Shown: positions 8,151 to 16,936 of the stretch, piece after piece
Layout of the letters: each line of letters starts with the position of its first letter
Numbering within the stretch: position 1 is the first letter of the stretch
Assembly (NCBI GenBank): GCA_017623615.1
Contig: JAGAOT010000014.1
Span: forward strand, 1 to 64,000
Direction of reading: 5' to 3'
DNA: 64,000 nucleotides
DNA from: Clostridia bacterium
GTDB taxonomy: Bacteria; Bacillota; Clostridia; Oscillospirales; Acutalibacteraceae
Position numbers and translations under genes: made by a program
The notes under the pieces: model-generated
Told to the model about the DNA's origin: nothing
Seen by the model: only the letters and a program-made list of their open reading frames with translations
Database searches by the model: none

Positions 8151-9023
8151 TATTTTGGCGGCAAGATAAGCTGCGCCGAGCTTGTTTGCATCGTTGCCCA
8201 TAAGAGCCTTAACGATTTTAACATTTCTGTAGCTCGCCATAAGCTCCTTTTGCATACGCTTGTTTATTTCATCGGTAATATATGCTTCGTTCATTATTCC
8301 GCCGCCCGCAACAATCAGCGACGGGTTAAAAATATAAACGAGGCTCTTTAAGCCGATAACAATTTCGTCAATCCACTCATCGATAAGCAAGCGTATCTCG
8401 GGATTATCGAAATTTGCAAAAATCTCTCTGCCGTTCATTTTTTTGCCGAGCTTTTCGGCAACATTCCTGACAAGTGCACCCGCAGAAGCATATGCCTCAT
8501 AGCATCCGACACCGCCGCAGCTGCATTTTCTGCCGCCCGCATGCGTTATGATATGCCCAAACTCACCGGCGGAAAAGGAGCTGCCCGTAAACAGCTTGTT
8601 ATCAAAATAAATCGCTCCGCCGATGCCCGTGCCGTAGGTCAGGCAGATAAAATCAGAGCATCCCTTTGCCGCTCCGAAAATCGCTTCACCCAAAGCGGCG
8701 GAATTGACGTCGTTTTCAACGGCGGCAGGTATTCCCGTTTCGGCTTCGATAATCTCTTTTATTTTTGTGCCCGTGTAGCCGGGAATGCTGTCCGTAGCGA
8801 AAACAATCTCACCCTTAACGCTGTCAACCTGACCCGCGGTTGAAATGCCGACACGGTCAACACCGTTGCAGCTTTTAATAATTTCAACTATGCGTTCAAT
8901 TATTCTTTTCCCGCCCTCATGAGCATTTGTGGGGATTGATTTCTTTTCGGTGAGATTAAAGTTTTCGTCACAGAATGCATATTTTATTTCTGTGCCGCCG
9001 ATATCAAATGCCAGAATTTTCAT
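8148..9023 (-). CDS. nanK: ROK family kinase, probable N-acetylmannosamine kinase
   Basis: A 291-residue ROK sugar kinase. DIGGTEIKYA at the N-terminus is the phosphate-binding loop, TYGTGIGGA the second ATP motif, EFGHI carries the substrate contacts, and KCSCGGVGCYE is the intact zinc motif. Its gene follows nanE, so it probably phosphorylates N-acetylmannosamine to N-acetylmannosamine 6-phosphate, which NanE converts to N-acetylglucosamine 6-phosphate. A general glucokinase role cannot be excluded from sequence. No sialic acid lyase or transporter is in the window. Confidence 0.75.
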   Translation of the reverse strand: MKILAFDIGGTEIKYAFCDENFNLTEKKSIPTNAHEGGKRIIERIVEIIKSCNGVDRVGISTAGQVDSVKGEIVFATDSIPGYTGTKIKEIIEAETGIPAAVENDVNSAALGEAIFGAAKGCSDFICLTYGTGIGGAIYFDNKLFTGSSFSAGEFGHIITHAGGRKCSCGGVGCYEAYASAGALVRNVAEKLGKKMNGREIFANFDNPEIRLLIDEWIDEIVIGLKSLVYIFNPSLIVAGGGIMNEAYITDEINKRMQKELMASYRNVKIVKALMGNDANKLGAAYLAAKI

Positions 9024-9044
9024 TTTTCCTCCGATAAAACATAA

Positions 9045-9070
9045 GGGACGATGCAGACATCGTCCCCTAC
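9045..9070 (+). repeat. CCCCTAC-tailed palindromic repeat (copy 1)
   Basis: GGGACGATG (9045-9053) pairs with CATCGTCCC (9058-9066), followed by the shared CCTAC end. It fills the gap between nanE and nanK; its end is 4 bp past the nanE stop codon. Confidence 0.85.
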
Positions 9071-9074
9071 GGAA

Positions 9075-9782
9075 TTATTTTTTTGACTCCTCCAAAGCCT
9101 TCACAAAGCGCTTTGTTATATCCATAGGTCTTGTGATTGCCGTGCCGACAACCGCCGCGTGTGCGCCGCTTTCAAAAGCTTTAACAAGCTCGTCGGGTGC
9201 CCAGATGCCGCCCTCGGCGATAACGGTTGCACCAAGCTCTTCCTTATAACGCTTCATAAGCGTAAAATCGGGAAGAGAAGTGCCCTTGGTATAGGGCGTG
9301 TAGCCGCTCATGGTTGTGCCGAGCAGGTCAAAACCGAGCTCGAGAGCCTTTTTGCCCTCTTCAAAGCAGGATGTATCCGCCATAAAGAGCTGGTCGGGAT
9401 ATTTGGCGCGCACTTCTTTGAAAAACTCTTCAAAGGTTACTCCGTTTGGTCTGACACGGTTTGTTGCATCAACCGCAATGATTTCACAGCCTATCTCAAC
9501 AAGCGCATCAACCTCTTTCATTGTGGGGGTGATGTAAACATCGCTGTCAGGATAAACTTCTTTAATGATGCCGATAATCGGCAGGCTGACTCTTTCTCTG
9601 ATAGCCAGAATGTCAACAACAGTATTTGCCCTTATGCCCACGGCACCGCCGAGGGATGCGGCATAAGCCATTTTGCTCATTATGTAGCTGTCATATAACG
9701 GCTCTGTTGACAAGGCTTGGCAGGAAACTATAAGTCCGCCTTTGATTTGATTGAGAATTTCTGTGTTTTTAATATTTTCCAT
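9075..9782 (-). CDS. nanE: N-acylglucosamine-6-phosphate 2-epimerase
   Basis: NanE converts N-acetylmannosamine 6-phosphate to N-acetylglucosamine 6-phosphate, the step of sialic acid breakdown that feeds NagA/NagB. The 235-residue TIM barrel has the family motifs GGLIVSCQ, VDATNRVRPNG, TTMSGYTPYT and VIAEGGIWAP. The ATG at 9780-9782 agrees with the family N-terminus; a longer open frame upstream would overlap the divergent plsC gene and is not credible. No Shine-Dalgarno sequence precedes the ATG, and the -10 box ends only 7 bp before it. nanK follows; nagB (19.7 kb) would complete the route. Confidence 0.92.
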   Translation of the reverse strand: MENIKNTEILNQIKGGLIVSCQALSTEPLYDSYIMSKMAYAASLGGAVGIRANTVVDILAIRERVSLPIIGIIKEVYPDSDVYITPTMKEVDALVEIGCEIIAVDATNRVRPNGVTFEEFFKEVRAKYPDQLFMADTSCFEEGKKALELGFDLLGTTMSGYTPYTKGTSLPDFTLMKRYKEELGATVIAEGGIWAPDELVKAFESGAHAAVVGTAITRPMDITKRFVKALEESKK

Positions 9783-9789
9783 ATCTTGT

Positions 9790-9818
9790 ATTATATCACA
9801 GTATTCTTCTTTCTTCAA
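9790..9818 (-). promoter_or_regulatory. nanE promoter, giving a nearly leaderless mRNA
   Basis: On the minus strand TTGAAG (9813-9818), a 17-bp spacer and TATAAT (9790-9795) preceded by TGA (extended -10). Only ACAAGAT separates TATAAT from the ATG, so transcription should start at or within a base of the start codon. Confidence 0.75.
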
Positions 9819-9839
9819 CCAATTTTTATAATAAAATAC

Positions 9840-9869
9840 TTGATTTGTTGCTGTTTTGTGTGATAAAAT
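9840..9869 (+). promoter_or_regulatory. plsC promoter
   Basis: TTGATT (9840-9845), 18 bp, then TAAAAT (9864-9869) preceded by TGA (extended -10). Confidence 0.6.
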
Positions 9870-9908
9870 CAAAACGCACACGAAGAATTTGCCCGAGGAG
9901 GTCAAAGC

Positions 9909-10508
9909 ATGCAGGAACCCAAAGCATATGTCAAACACAGACCCAAGCTGGATTGGCTTTTCAGATTCATATTCAGACCCACGGTTATCGGCGCGGAGTA
10001 TATACCCGAAAGCGGCAGAATAGTTCTTGCCGGAAACCACACTCATTTTATGGACTGCATTCTCGTTGCATGCGCAACAAAAAGAGTTGTTCATTTTCTC
10101 GGCAAAAGCGAGCTTCTTGAGCCGCCGCTTAAGCGTTTTTTTGAGCCCTTCGGTCTGATACCCGTTCACAGAGGTCAAAAAGACAGAGCAGCTCTCGATT
10201 CTGCGATTGAGGTGCTCAAAGACGACAAGGTTATCGGCATTTTCCCCGAAGGAAAAGTTAAGCTGAAATCCGAAGCCGAATACACAATAAATCCGTTCAA
10301 GTTTGGCGCGGTTAAAATGGCGCAGCAGACCAACTCAAAAATTGTTCCGTTTTCAATAGTCGGCAAATACAAAATGTTCAGAAAAAAAGGTGTCAAGATT
10401 GAGTTTTTTGAGCCGGTTGCGATTGGCGAAAATCTTGAAGAGGCAAACAATGCACTCATGAACACCGTTGCATACGGCATAACGCAAACCCCTGTTTTCA
10501 GAAAATGA
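9909..10508 (+). CDS. plsC: 1-acyl-sn-glycerol-3-phosphate acyltransferase
   Basis: A 199-residue membrane-associated acyltransferase that makes phosphatidic acid by adding the second acyl chain to lysophosphatidic acid. The catalytic HX4D motif is visible as NHTHFMD (about residues 43-49), followed by the glycerol-phosphate-binding FPEGKVK. GAGGAGG at 9895-9901 sets the ATG start. It is a single gene, divergent from nanE and closed by a shared hairpin. The small size is typical of clostridial PlsC proteins. Confidence 0.87.
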   Translation: MQEPKAYVKHRPKLDWLFRFIFRPTVIGAEYIPESGRIVLAGNHTHFMDCILVACATKRVVHFLGKSELLEPPLKRFFEPFGLIPVHRGQKDRAALDSAIEVLKDDKVIGIFPEGKVKLKSEAEYTINPFKFGAVKMAQQTNSKIVPFSIVGKYKMFRKKGVKIEFFEPVAIGENLEEANNALMNTVAYGITQTPVFRK

Positions 10509-10523
10509 TTACATATTAAAAAC

Positions 10524-10556
10524 GCGGCTTACAATCTCTGTAAGCCGCATCTTTTT
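10524..10556. terminator. Terminator between plsC and araA
   Basis: GCGGCTTACA (10524-10533) pairs with TGTAAGCCGC (10539-10548), followed by CTTTTTTT on the plus strand. Confidence 0.85.
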
Positions 10557-12032
10557 TTATTTCAGTTTTCTTGCAAGGTCATTGAGGAAAAGCTCATTTT
10601 CAAGCGATTCGGGAGTTGTGTTTTTATTGATGTGAACAAACTCGATATCCATAATCCTTGCAAAATCGCGAAGCATTTCGGCATCCGCATCATATGAAAG
10701 CACGGTGTGGTGCGCACCGCCTGCGATAATCCAGCATTTTGCGCCCGTGCAAAGGTCGGGCATTGCTCGCCACATAACTCTTGCAACGGGAAGATTGGGC
10801 ATGGGAAGAATGGGCTTCACGCATTCGATATCCTGGCAAATCATTCTGAGCCTGCCGCCCATGTCAACAAGGCTGACAACGACAGCCGAGCCTGCTTTAC
10901 CTTCAAAAACAAGCCTTGCGGGGTCGCCCTTGCCGCCGATGCCGAGGGGATGCACCTCAATTTTGGGCTTGCCTGCCGCAAGAGTGGGGCAAACCTCAAG
11001 CATATGCGCGCCGAGAGAGTATTCCGCACCGGGTGCAAGATTATATGTATAGTCCTCCATAAATGCCGTGCCGCCGCTCATACCCTCGGTCATCGCTTTC
11101 ATAACAGCCGTCATCGCGGAAACCTTCCAGTCGCCCTCGCCGCCGTAGCCGTAGCCCTGCTCCATAAGCCTCTGGCTTGCAAGACCGGGAAGCTGCTCCA
11201 TGCCGTAGAGGTCCTCAAAGGTGTTTGTGAATGCCTTGCAGCCCTGCTCGTCAAGCATTTTCTTCATTGCTATTTCTTCTTTTGCCTGATAACGGACTGC
11301 GGCAATATTATCGGTTGCAATTTCATATTTTTCGCCGTATTCAGCCATAAGAGCATCAACCTCAGCTTCGGTAACTGCGTTGATGTATTCAACAAGCGTG
11401 CCGACGGGCCAGGTGTTAACCTGCCAGCCGAGAACCTCCTGAACACCCACCTTGTCGCCCTCTGTAACGGCAACATTTCTCATGTTATCGCCAAAGCGCA
11501 TAACCTTAAGATTTTTTGAGAACGCCGCACCTACCGCAGAGCGCATCCATTTGCCGAGTTCAGAAAGCACCTTTTCGTCCTGCCAATAGCCCATGATAAC
11601 CTTTCTGGGCGTGCGAAGCCTTGCGGCAATAAAGCCGTGCTCTCTGTCGCCGTGAGCTGCCTGGTTGAGGTTCATGAAATCCATGTCAATTTCTTCATTG
11701 GGGATATCTCTGTTATACTGTGTTGCAAAATGGCAATAAGGCTTCTGAAGATTTTTAAGTCCGTTAAGCCACATTTTTGAGGGTGAAAAAGTGTGCATCC
11801 AAGTGATGATGCCTGCGCACTTGTCATCGAAATTCGCAGCTTTAACAACCTCGGAGATTTCTTCGGAGGTTTTTGCGGTTACTTTATAAACAACTTTGCA
11901 GGGCAGCAAGCCGCTTTCGTTCATCTTTTCTGCCATTTCCGCAGCTCTTTCGGCAACAATGTCAAGAACCTCGGGGCCGTAAAGGAACTGGCTGCCGACC
12001 ACAAACCAAAACTCATATTTTTCCATATACAT
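10557..12032 (-). CDS. araA: L-arabinose isomerase
   Basis: AraA converts L-arabinose to L-ribulose in the cytoplasm using Mn2+. The ~491-residue length and the motifs FVVGSQFLYGPE, WMHTFSPSKMW, FEDLYGMEQLPGLASQRLMEQGYG and GEGDWK match the family throughout; the glutamate and histidine metal ligands lie in conserved context. AAAGGGTG precedes ATG 12032 by 6 bases; the ATG two codons later is possible. Neither a ribulokinase nor a ribulose-phosphate epimerase lies next to it, so the pathway must be split over the genome. It is divergent from a GH36-like glycosidase gene. Confidence 0.96.
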   Translation of the reverse strand: MYMEKYEFWFVVGSQFLYGPEVLDIVAERAAEMAEKMNESGLLPCKVVYKVTAKTSEEISEVVKAANFDDKCAGIITWMHTFSPSKMWLNGLKNLQKPYCHFATQYNRDIPNEEIDMDFMNLNQAAHGDREHGFIAARLRTPRKVIMGYWQDEKVLSELGKWMRSAVGAAFSKNLKVMRFGDNMRNVAVTEGDKVGVQEVLGWQVNTWPVGTLVEYINAVTEAEVDALMAEYGEKYEIATDNIAAVRYQAKEEIAMKKMLDEQGCKAFTNTFEDLYGMEQLPGLASQRLMEQGYGYGGEGDWKVSAMTAVMKAMTEGMSGGTAFMEDYTYNLAPGAEYSLGAHMLEVCPTLAAGKPKIEVHPLGIGGKGDPARLVFEGKAGSAVVVSLVDMGGRLRMICQDIECVKPILPMPNLPVARVMWRAMPDLCTGAKCWIIAGGAHHTVLSYDADAEMLRDFARIMDIEFVHINKNTTPESLENELFLNDLARKLK

Positions 12033-12062
12033 ATATATCACCCTTTTGTTTATTTTTTCTTT

Positions 12063-12091
12063 ATCTTATCATTATTCAATATTTATGTCAA
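12063..12091 (-). promoter_or_regulatory. araA promoter
   Basis: Minus-strand TTGACA (12086-12091), 17-bp spacer, TAAGAT (12063-12068). Confidence 0.65.
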
Positions 12092-12104
12092 ATAAAATAT
12101 CATC

Positions 12105-12133
12105 TTGAATTGAATAAGCATATCTGCTATAAT
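12105..12133 (+). promoter_or_regulatory. Promoter of the GH36-like gene
   Basis: TTGAAT (12105-12110), 17 bp, TATAAT (12128-12133) with a TGC extended -10. It is back to back with the araA promoter, only about 15 bp apart. Confidence 0.75.
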
Positions 12134-12166
12134 AAATATATTATGTAATTGATTGGAGAGGGAACC

Positions 12167-13822
12167 ATGGAAAGAAACTACGTTATCAAATACAAAATTG
12201 CGGGCGAGGTAATCACTTCCGATGCGGTTGAAACAGATGCTTATGCGCTTGAAATAACCGATACCGCAGAAAGATACGCCGTTGTTCTTAACCCCAAGTG
12301 CGATTTTGAGCTTGTTGATTTTTATGTTGAAAACAGCCATGAATTTAAAAACGGCGATTGGTTCTATGCCGGCGGTTATCAGTCATGGACAAAGAGCAGA
12401 GAATACAAGTGCAGCGATATTCTGAAAGGCGTTAACAAGATTTCAAAAATCCATCCCCTTGCAAACCATGCGGCAAGGCTTTTCGGCGACACTTATATTG
12501 TTGATTATTCCGAAAAACCCGGCGAATTCCACAGCCATTGCTATACATACATCAGAAACGGCAAAAATGTTAAGCTCTGGGGCTCATTGAGCGAGAAAAC
12601 AGGCTTCACATATTTCAAGGTTAAGATGAACGAGAATTATTTTGCAATCCACAAGGATGTTCTCGGCAAGCTTGTTACAGAGCCTTACACCGTGTTCGAT
12701 ATTGTTTATTTCGAGGGCACATACGATGAGGTGTTCGACAGCTATTTTGCAATGTTTGATATGCCCGAAACACGCGGCGGCTCAATGAGCGGCTACACCT
12801 CATGGTATAACTATTTCCAGAAAATTGACGAAAAGATTATTCTTCGCGACCTTGATGGGCTCAACTGCGCAAAGAACGAAGCAAACATTTTTCAGATTGA
12901 CGACGGCTATGAAACATTTGTCGGTGACTGGCTCGACCCCTGCGAAAAATTCCCCAACGGCATGAAATACATCGCCGATAAAATCCACAAGAAGGGCTAT
13001 AAGGCGGGCATCTGGATTGCTCCCTTCAGCGCACAGCGCGTTTCAAGAACAACAAAAGAGCATCCCGACTGGCTCATCAAGGATGCAAAAGGCAAGCCGC
13101 AGATTGGCTGCATCGGCTGGGGCGGCGCATATACTCTTGACATCTATAACGATGAAGCAAGAGAATATATCAAGCATTTCTTTGATGTTATCCTCAACGA
13201 CTGGGGCTATGACATGGTTAAGCTCGATTTCCTCTACAGCCAGTGCATCACTCCGAGAAACGGCAAGTGCCGCGGTGAGATTATGTATGACGGAATGCAG
13301 CTTCTGCGTGAATGCGTGGGCGACAAGCTTCTTCTCGGCTGCGGCATCCCCATGAGCGCCGCAATCGGTGTTTGCGATGCGTGCCGCATAAGCTGTGACG
13401 TTGACCTTTCCTATGCAGATAAGATTTATAACCGCATTCATGTTAACAATGAGATGCTCTGCGCACAGAGCGCGATAAACAACTCCATCTTCCGCCGCCA
13501 CCTTAACGGCAGAGTTTTCATGAACGACCCCGACGTATTCTTCCTGAGAAACGATAACCTTAAGTTCACCTGGGAGCAGAAGCATCTGCTTGCAAGGATT
13601 AACAACCTTTGCGGCAACGTTCTCTTTGTTTCCGACAACGCGGGTGCGTATAATAAGAAGCAGGCGGAATACCTCAGAAAATATTTCAAGAAAACCGACG
13701 AAAAGATTGTTGCCGCCGAATATATCGACAATGAAAATATCAGAATTGATATTGACGATAACGGCACGGCAAAGGTGCTTGAATTCAACCTTAAAACCGG
13801 CAAGGTTGCAAGGGATAACTGA
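12167..13822 (+). CDS. GH36/GH31-clan alpha-galactosidase-like glycosidase
   Basis: A 551-residue protein with an N-terminal beta-rich domain (about 1-190) and a TIM barrel. FQIDDGYE, AGIWIAPF and VKLDFLYSQ are typical of GH36-type alpha-galactosidases; the aspartate in KLDFLYS would be the nucleophile and the aspartates in ISCDVDLSYAD candidates for the acid. No signal peptide is seen, so it acts on imported oligosaccharides. ATG 12167 follows GGAGAGGG. Exact substrate (alpha-galactosides or another alpha-linked sugar) cannot be fixed. It is divergent from araA, which suggests a plant-glycan diet. Confidence 0.78.
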   Translation: MERNYVIKYKIAGEVITSDAVETDAYALEITDTAERYAVVLNPKCDFELVDFYVENSHEFKNGDWFYAGGYQSWTKSREYKCSDILKGVNKISKIHPLANHAARLFGDTYIVDYSEKPGEFHSHCYTYIRNGKNVKLWGSLSEKTGFTYFKVKMNENYFAIHKDVLGKLVTEPYTVFDIVYFEGTYDEVFDSYFAMFDMPETRGGSMSGYTSWYNYFQKIDEKIILRDLDGLNCAKNEANIFQIDDGYETFVGDWLDPCEKFPNGMKYIADKIHKKGYKAGIWIAPFSAQRVSRTTKEHPDWLIKDAKGKPQIGCIGWGGAYTLDIYNDEAREYIKHFFDVILNDWGYDMVKLDFLYSQCITPRNGKCRGEIMYDGMQLLRECVGDKLLLGCGIPMSAAIGVCDACRISCDVDLSYADKIYNRIHVNNEMLCAQSAINNSIFRRHLNGRVFMNDPDVFFLRNDNLKFTWEQKHLLARINNLCGNVLFVSDNAGAYNKKQAEYLRKYFKKTDEKIVAAEYIDNENIRIDIDDNGTAKVLEFNLKTGKVARDN

Positions 13823-13831
13823 TTAAACAAA

Positions 13832-13868
13832 AACGGTTTGCAGAGAAATTTCTTTGCAAACCGTTTTT
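13832..13868. terminator. Bidirectional terminator
   Basis: AACGGTTTGCAGAG (13832-13845) pairs with the TTTGCAAACCGTT arm that ends at 13865. A- and T-rich flanks serve both the glycosidase and the convergent lipoprotein gene. Confidence 0.85.
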
Positions 13869-13870
13869 TG

Positions 13871-14266
13871 TTATGACATTTTTCTTACATAGAGGGTCAA
13901 AATTCCGTCGATGTTGGTCAGCTCAACATGATAGCCTTCGGAGTTTCTTGCTGCAAAATACTTTTCGGCTTGAACAGAGCTTTCGGTAAAGCCCGCCTTT
14001 TGCAACGCCTTTATATATTTTTCAACCTCTTTTTCAGAAGCCTCAACTCTCAAAACATAGCTGATGCCCTCATTATACTCCTCCGTGGGAGTGTTTTTAA
14101 ATTTAAATTCGGGAACGGCATCCTTGAAATGATTATATATTCTTGTTTCTTTAACTGTTGTTTCCGCTGTTTGGGTGATTTCTTCCCCGACTCGGTTAGG
14201 ACTGCATGCGGATAAGCCGAGCAAAAACGCAAAAACACAGATTGATGCAGCAATTCTTTTTATCAT
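13871..14266 (-). CDS. Small lipoprotein of unknown function
   Basis: A 131-residue protein with a lipoprotein signal: MIKRIAAS, a hydrophobic stretch and the lipobox LSAC (lipidated cysteine near residue 21). The mature part is mixed alpha/beta (YVLRVEASEKEVEKYIKALQ) and ends in YHVELTNIDGILTLYVRK. I do not recognise the family. GGAGGTGC six bases before ATG 14266 decides the start; the frame stays open 13 codons upstream without support. It has its own promoter, back to back with that of the APC permease gene. Confidence 0.75.
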   Translation of the reverse strand: MIKRIAASICVFAFLLGLSACSPNRVGEEITQTAETTVKETRIYNHFKDAVPEFKFKNTPTEEYNEGISYVLRVEASEKEVEKYIKALQKAGFTESSVQAEKYFAARNSEGYHVELTNIDGILTLYVRKMS

Positions 14267-14295
14267 AAAAAAGCACCTCCGTTTTAATTGGTTAT

Positions 14296-14324
14296 AATAT
14301 ACCATATTTTTTTGTATATGGCAA
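14296..14324 (-). promoter_or_regulatory. Promoter of the small lipoprotein gene
   Basis: Minus-strand TTGCCA (14319-14324), 17 bp, TATATT (14296-14301). Confidence 0.65.
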
Positions 14325-14336
14325 GGTTTAAAAATA

Positions 14337-14365
14337 TTGACTTTTTATTAATACTATTGTAGAAT
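14337..14365 (+). promoter_or_regulatory. Promoter of the APC permease gene
   Basis: TTGACT (14337-14342), 17 bp, TAGAAT (14360-14365). Confidence 0.7.
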
Positions 14366-14399
14366 TAAAACACAAAACACAACTGAAAGGGATGATTGA

Positions 14400-15761
14400 A
14401 TGGCAACTGAACTCAAGAAAAAATACGGCTTGCTGACGGCCATATGCATGGTAGTCGGCATAGTTGTAGGAAGCGGCGTATTCTTCAAGGCTGAAGCAAT
14501 ACTTAACCACACGGGCGGCGACTTAAAGCTCGGCATCCTTGCATGGATTATCGGCGGCGCCATCATGATTGTTTGCGCATATGCATTTGCAATCATGGCG
14601 ACAAAATACGAAAAAGTTAACGGTGTTGTTGACTATGCCGATGCAATGATAGGCGAAAAATACGGCTATGTTATCGGCTGGTTCCTTTCCACTATTTATT
14701 ATCCCACGCTCACAATGGCTCTTGCATGGCTTTCCGCAAGATACACGCTCGTTGTTATTTACGGCTCCGAAGCCGACATAACCGGCGGCCTTTGCTTTGC
14801 ACTCACAGCATTTTATCTTATCGGAAGCTTTGCTCTTAACTCACTTTCCCCCATTCTTTCGGGTAAGTTCCAGGTTTCAACAACCTTTATCAAGCTTGTT
14901 CCCCTTGTACTTATGGCTATTGTCGGAACAATCTACGGTCTTACAAAAGGTCACACAATCGCAAACTTCACAACAGTTGTTAACGAAATTCCCACATCAA
15001 CCGCGATTTTCAAGGCTGTTTGCGCAACCTGCTTTGCTTATGAAGGCTGGATTATCGCAACATCCATAAACGCAGAAATCAAAGATGCAAAGAAAAACCT
15101 TCCCAAGGCTCTCATCATCGGCGCATTCGTTATTGTTGCCATCTATGTTTTCTACTATGTAGGTCTTGCAGGCGCAATCCCCAACGCAGAAATGATGGCT
15201 AACGGTCAGGCAGGCGCAAAGAACGCCTTCGCCGCAGTATTCGGCAATGTTATGGGCACGGGCATTTTTGTTTTCGTTATCATCTCCTGCCTTGGCACTC
15301 TCAACGGACTTATGCTCGGCTGCTCAAGAGGCATCTATTCACTTGCAAGCCGCGGCAGAGGCCCCGCTCCCCATGTTTTCAGCATAGTTGACAAGCATAC
15401 AAACATGCCCACAAACTCCTCTGTTATGGGTCTTCTTCTCTGCGGCGCATGGCTCTTGTTCTTCTATTGCTCACAGCTCAGCGGCATCAGCGAAAAGCTC
15501 GGCATGTTCGCCTTTGACCCGACAGAGCTTCCCATCGTAACAATTTATCCCTTCTATATTCCCATCTTCTTCAAGATGATGAAGATTAAGGAGTTAAAGG
15601 GCTTCCAGAGATTTGTTTCTCCCGTGCTCGCTATCATCGGCAGCGTTGTTATGGTTGTTGCCGCATTCCAGGCACACGGCAAGATGATTCCCGGTTATCT
15701 TATTATCTTTGCTGTTGTTATGGCAATCGGTCTTGGCTTCATGAAGAAAAAGGAAATCTAA
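14400..15761 (+). CDS. APC-family amino acid permease
   Basis: A 453-residue inner-membrane transporter with about 12 hydrophobic segments. The first one (AICMVVGIVVGSGVFFK) carries the glycine-rich unwound stretch of APC transporters that binds the amino group of the substrate. ATCFAYEGWIIATSINAEIKDAKKNLPKAL is the conserved TM6 and following loop. It likely moves amino acids, as symporter or exchanger; the substrate is unknown. AAAGGG precedes the ATG by 10 bases. It is a single gene with its own promoter and terminator. Confidence 0.88.
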   Translation: MATELKKKYGLLTAICMVVGIVVGSGVFFKAEAILNHTGGDLKLGILAWIIGGAIMIVCAYAFAIMATKYEKVNGVVDYADAMIGEKYGYVIGWFLSTIYYPTLTMALAWLSARYTLVVIYGSEADITGGLCFALTAFYLIGSFALNSLSPILSGKFQVSTTFIKLVPLVLMAIVGTIYGLTKGHTIANFTTVVNEIPTSTAIFKAVCATCFAYEGWIIATSINAEIKDAKKNLPKALIIGAFVIVAIYVFYYVGLAGAIPNAEMMANGQAGAKNAFAAVFGNVMGTGIFVFVIISCLGTLNGLMLGCSRGIYSLASRGRGPAPHVFSIVDKHTNMPTNSSVMGLLLCGAWLLFFYCSQLSGISEKLGMFAFDPTELPIVTIYPFYIPIFFKMMKIKELKGFQRFVSPVLAIIGSVVMVVAAFQAHGKMIPGYLIIFAVVMAIGLGFMKKKEI

Positions 15762-15780
15762 TCCGAAAATCCAAAAAATT

Positions 15781-15815
15781 AAGCACGCATCGTTAATCGC
15801 GATGCGTGCTTTTGT
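15781..15815. terminator. Terminator between the permease and the phosphodiesterase
   Basis: AGCACGCATCG (15782-15792) pairs with CGATGCGTGCT (15800-15810) and is followed by TTTG. Confidence 0.8.
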
Positions 15816-16840
15816 TATTTGCAAGACTTAACCGCTTCAAATACCATTTCGGGGTAATCCGACATAATGCAGTCTGCGCCGTTTTCTATAAGGGTTTTTG
15901 CCTCTTCCTCATCGTTAATTGTCCAATACTGAACGGCAATATCATACTTATGGGCGTAATTGATGAGCTCTTTTGTGCCGGTGTTTATCAAACCGCCTGC
16001 GGCACTGCTGCCGTAGGGAATCTGCAACGCTACATAAGAAACGCCCAAATCATCCAAATTCCAGTTCATTCTTGCGTAAACATAGAACTGAAGTGCCTCG
16101 GTTGTTCGCGCAGAGCGCGGCATATCGGGATATTTATGCTCCATATAGATTGAAACGCCCTCGTTTGACGATGCCCATATAACTCTGTCCGTCAAATTGC
16201 GCTGAGTGATTACTTGATAAAGCTTATCGGCGGCTTTCATTCCGTCAACCGCCATGCTCTTGATTTCAATGATATATCTGTATTTTTTGCCGTTTGAATT
16301 TGCTTCAATATAGTCGATTACATCCTCACATTTTGCAACTCGCAGATTATCGGGAATATCTTCACCGCGCAAGCCTCGGTAGGGATAGGTTTCACCGTCG
16401 GCAGTAAAGTTTTCGCCAAGGTTAAGAGTGTTATACGCTTCTTCATAGGTCAACGACGAAGCGTAAACGGATTTGCGGCCAAACTGCTCAACGGCGTTTG
16501 AGGTTTCGTCATATGTGAGGTTATGAAGAATTATAAGCTCACCGTCCTTTGTGAGCTGAACATCAAATTCAAAGGTATCAACGCCGAGAGTGTCACTCTG
16601 TTCAAGAACGGTTTGAAAAGCCATGAGCGTGTTTTGCGGAACAACTCCCGCACCGGAGCGGTGAGCCGAAACATCGGGGTCAAGATATTCGTTAATATAC
16701 GGATTTTCTGCTTCCGCGTTAATCATAACGGGTGTGTCAGGGTCGCCGGGCAAACACATAGTTGCCGCAATAGGCAGAGCAACAACCACCGACAAAAGTG
16801 CATAAACAAAGTTCTTGATTGCAAGAAAAATTCCGAGCAT
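15815..16840 (-). CDS. Glycerophosphodiester phosphodiesterase family protein, membrane-anchored
   Basis: A 341-residue protein with an N-terminal hydrophobic anchor (about residues 9-29) and a GDPD TIM barrel. SAHRSGAGVVPQNT contains the catalytic histidine-arginine pair, EFDVQLTKDGELIILHN the metal-binding glutamate, aspartate and second histidine. Such enzymes release glycerol 3-phosphate from glycerophosphodiesters, or trim teichoic acids, outside the membrane. AAGGAG lies 10 bases before the ATG. It has its own promoter and converges on the amino acid permease. Confidence 0.88.
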   Translation of the reverse strand: MLGIFLAIKNFVYALLSVVVALPIAATMCLPGDPDTPVMINAEAENPYINEYLDPDVSAHRSGAGVVPQNTLMAFQTVLEQSDTLGVDTFEFDVQLTKDGELIILHNLTYDETSNAVEQFGRKSVYASSLTYEEAYNTLNLGENFTADGETYPYRGLRGEDIPDNLRVAKCEDVIDYIEANSNGKKYRYIIEIKSMAVDGMKAADKLYQVITQRNLTDRVIWASSNEGVSIYMEHKYPDMPRSARTTEALQFYVYARMNWNLDDLGVSYVALQIPYGSSAAGGLINTGTKELINYAHKYDIAVQYWTINDEEEAKTLIENGADCIMSDYPEMVFEAVKSCK

Positions 16841-16869
16841 TTTATTTTCTCCTTACCAAATGATAAGAG

Positions 16870-16898
16870 ATTATAAAACAGTACTCGGAATTTTTCAA
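16870..16898 (-). promoter_or_regulatory. Promoter of the phosphodiesterase gene
   Basis: Minus-strand TTGAAA (16893-16898), 17 bp, TATAAT (16870-16875), about 30 bp before the start codon. Confidence 0.75.
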
Positions 16899-16936
16899 CA
16901 TTATTAATTAAAAATTAAGATATTTTTAATATAAGA

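Noticed and set aside
9783..10178. In-frame open extension upstream of nanE
   Set aside because: It overlaps the promoter region and the first third of the divergent plsC gene, and homology begins exactly at the ATG at 9782.
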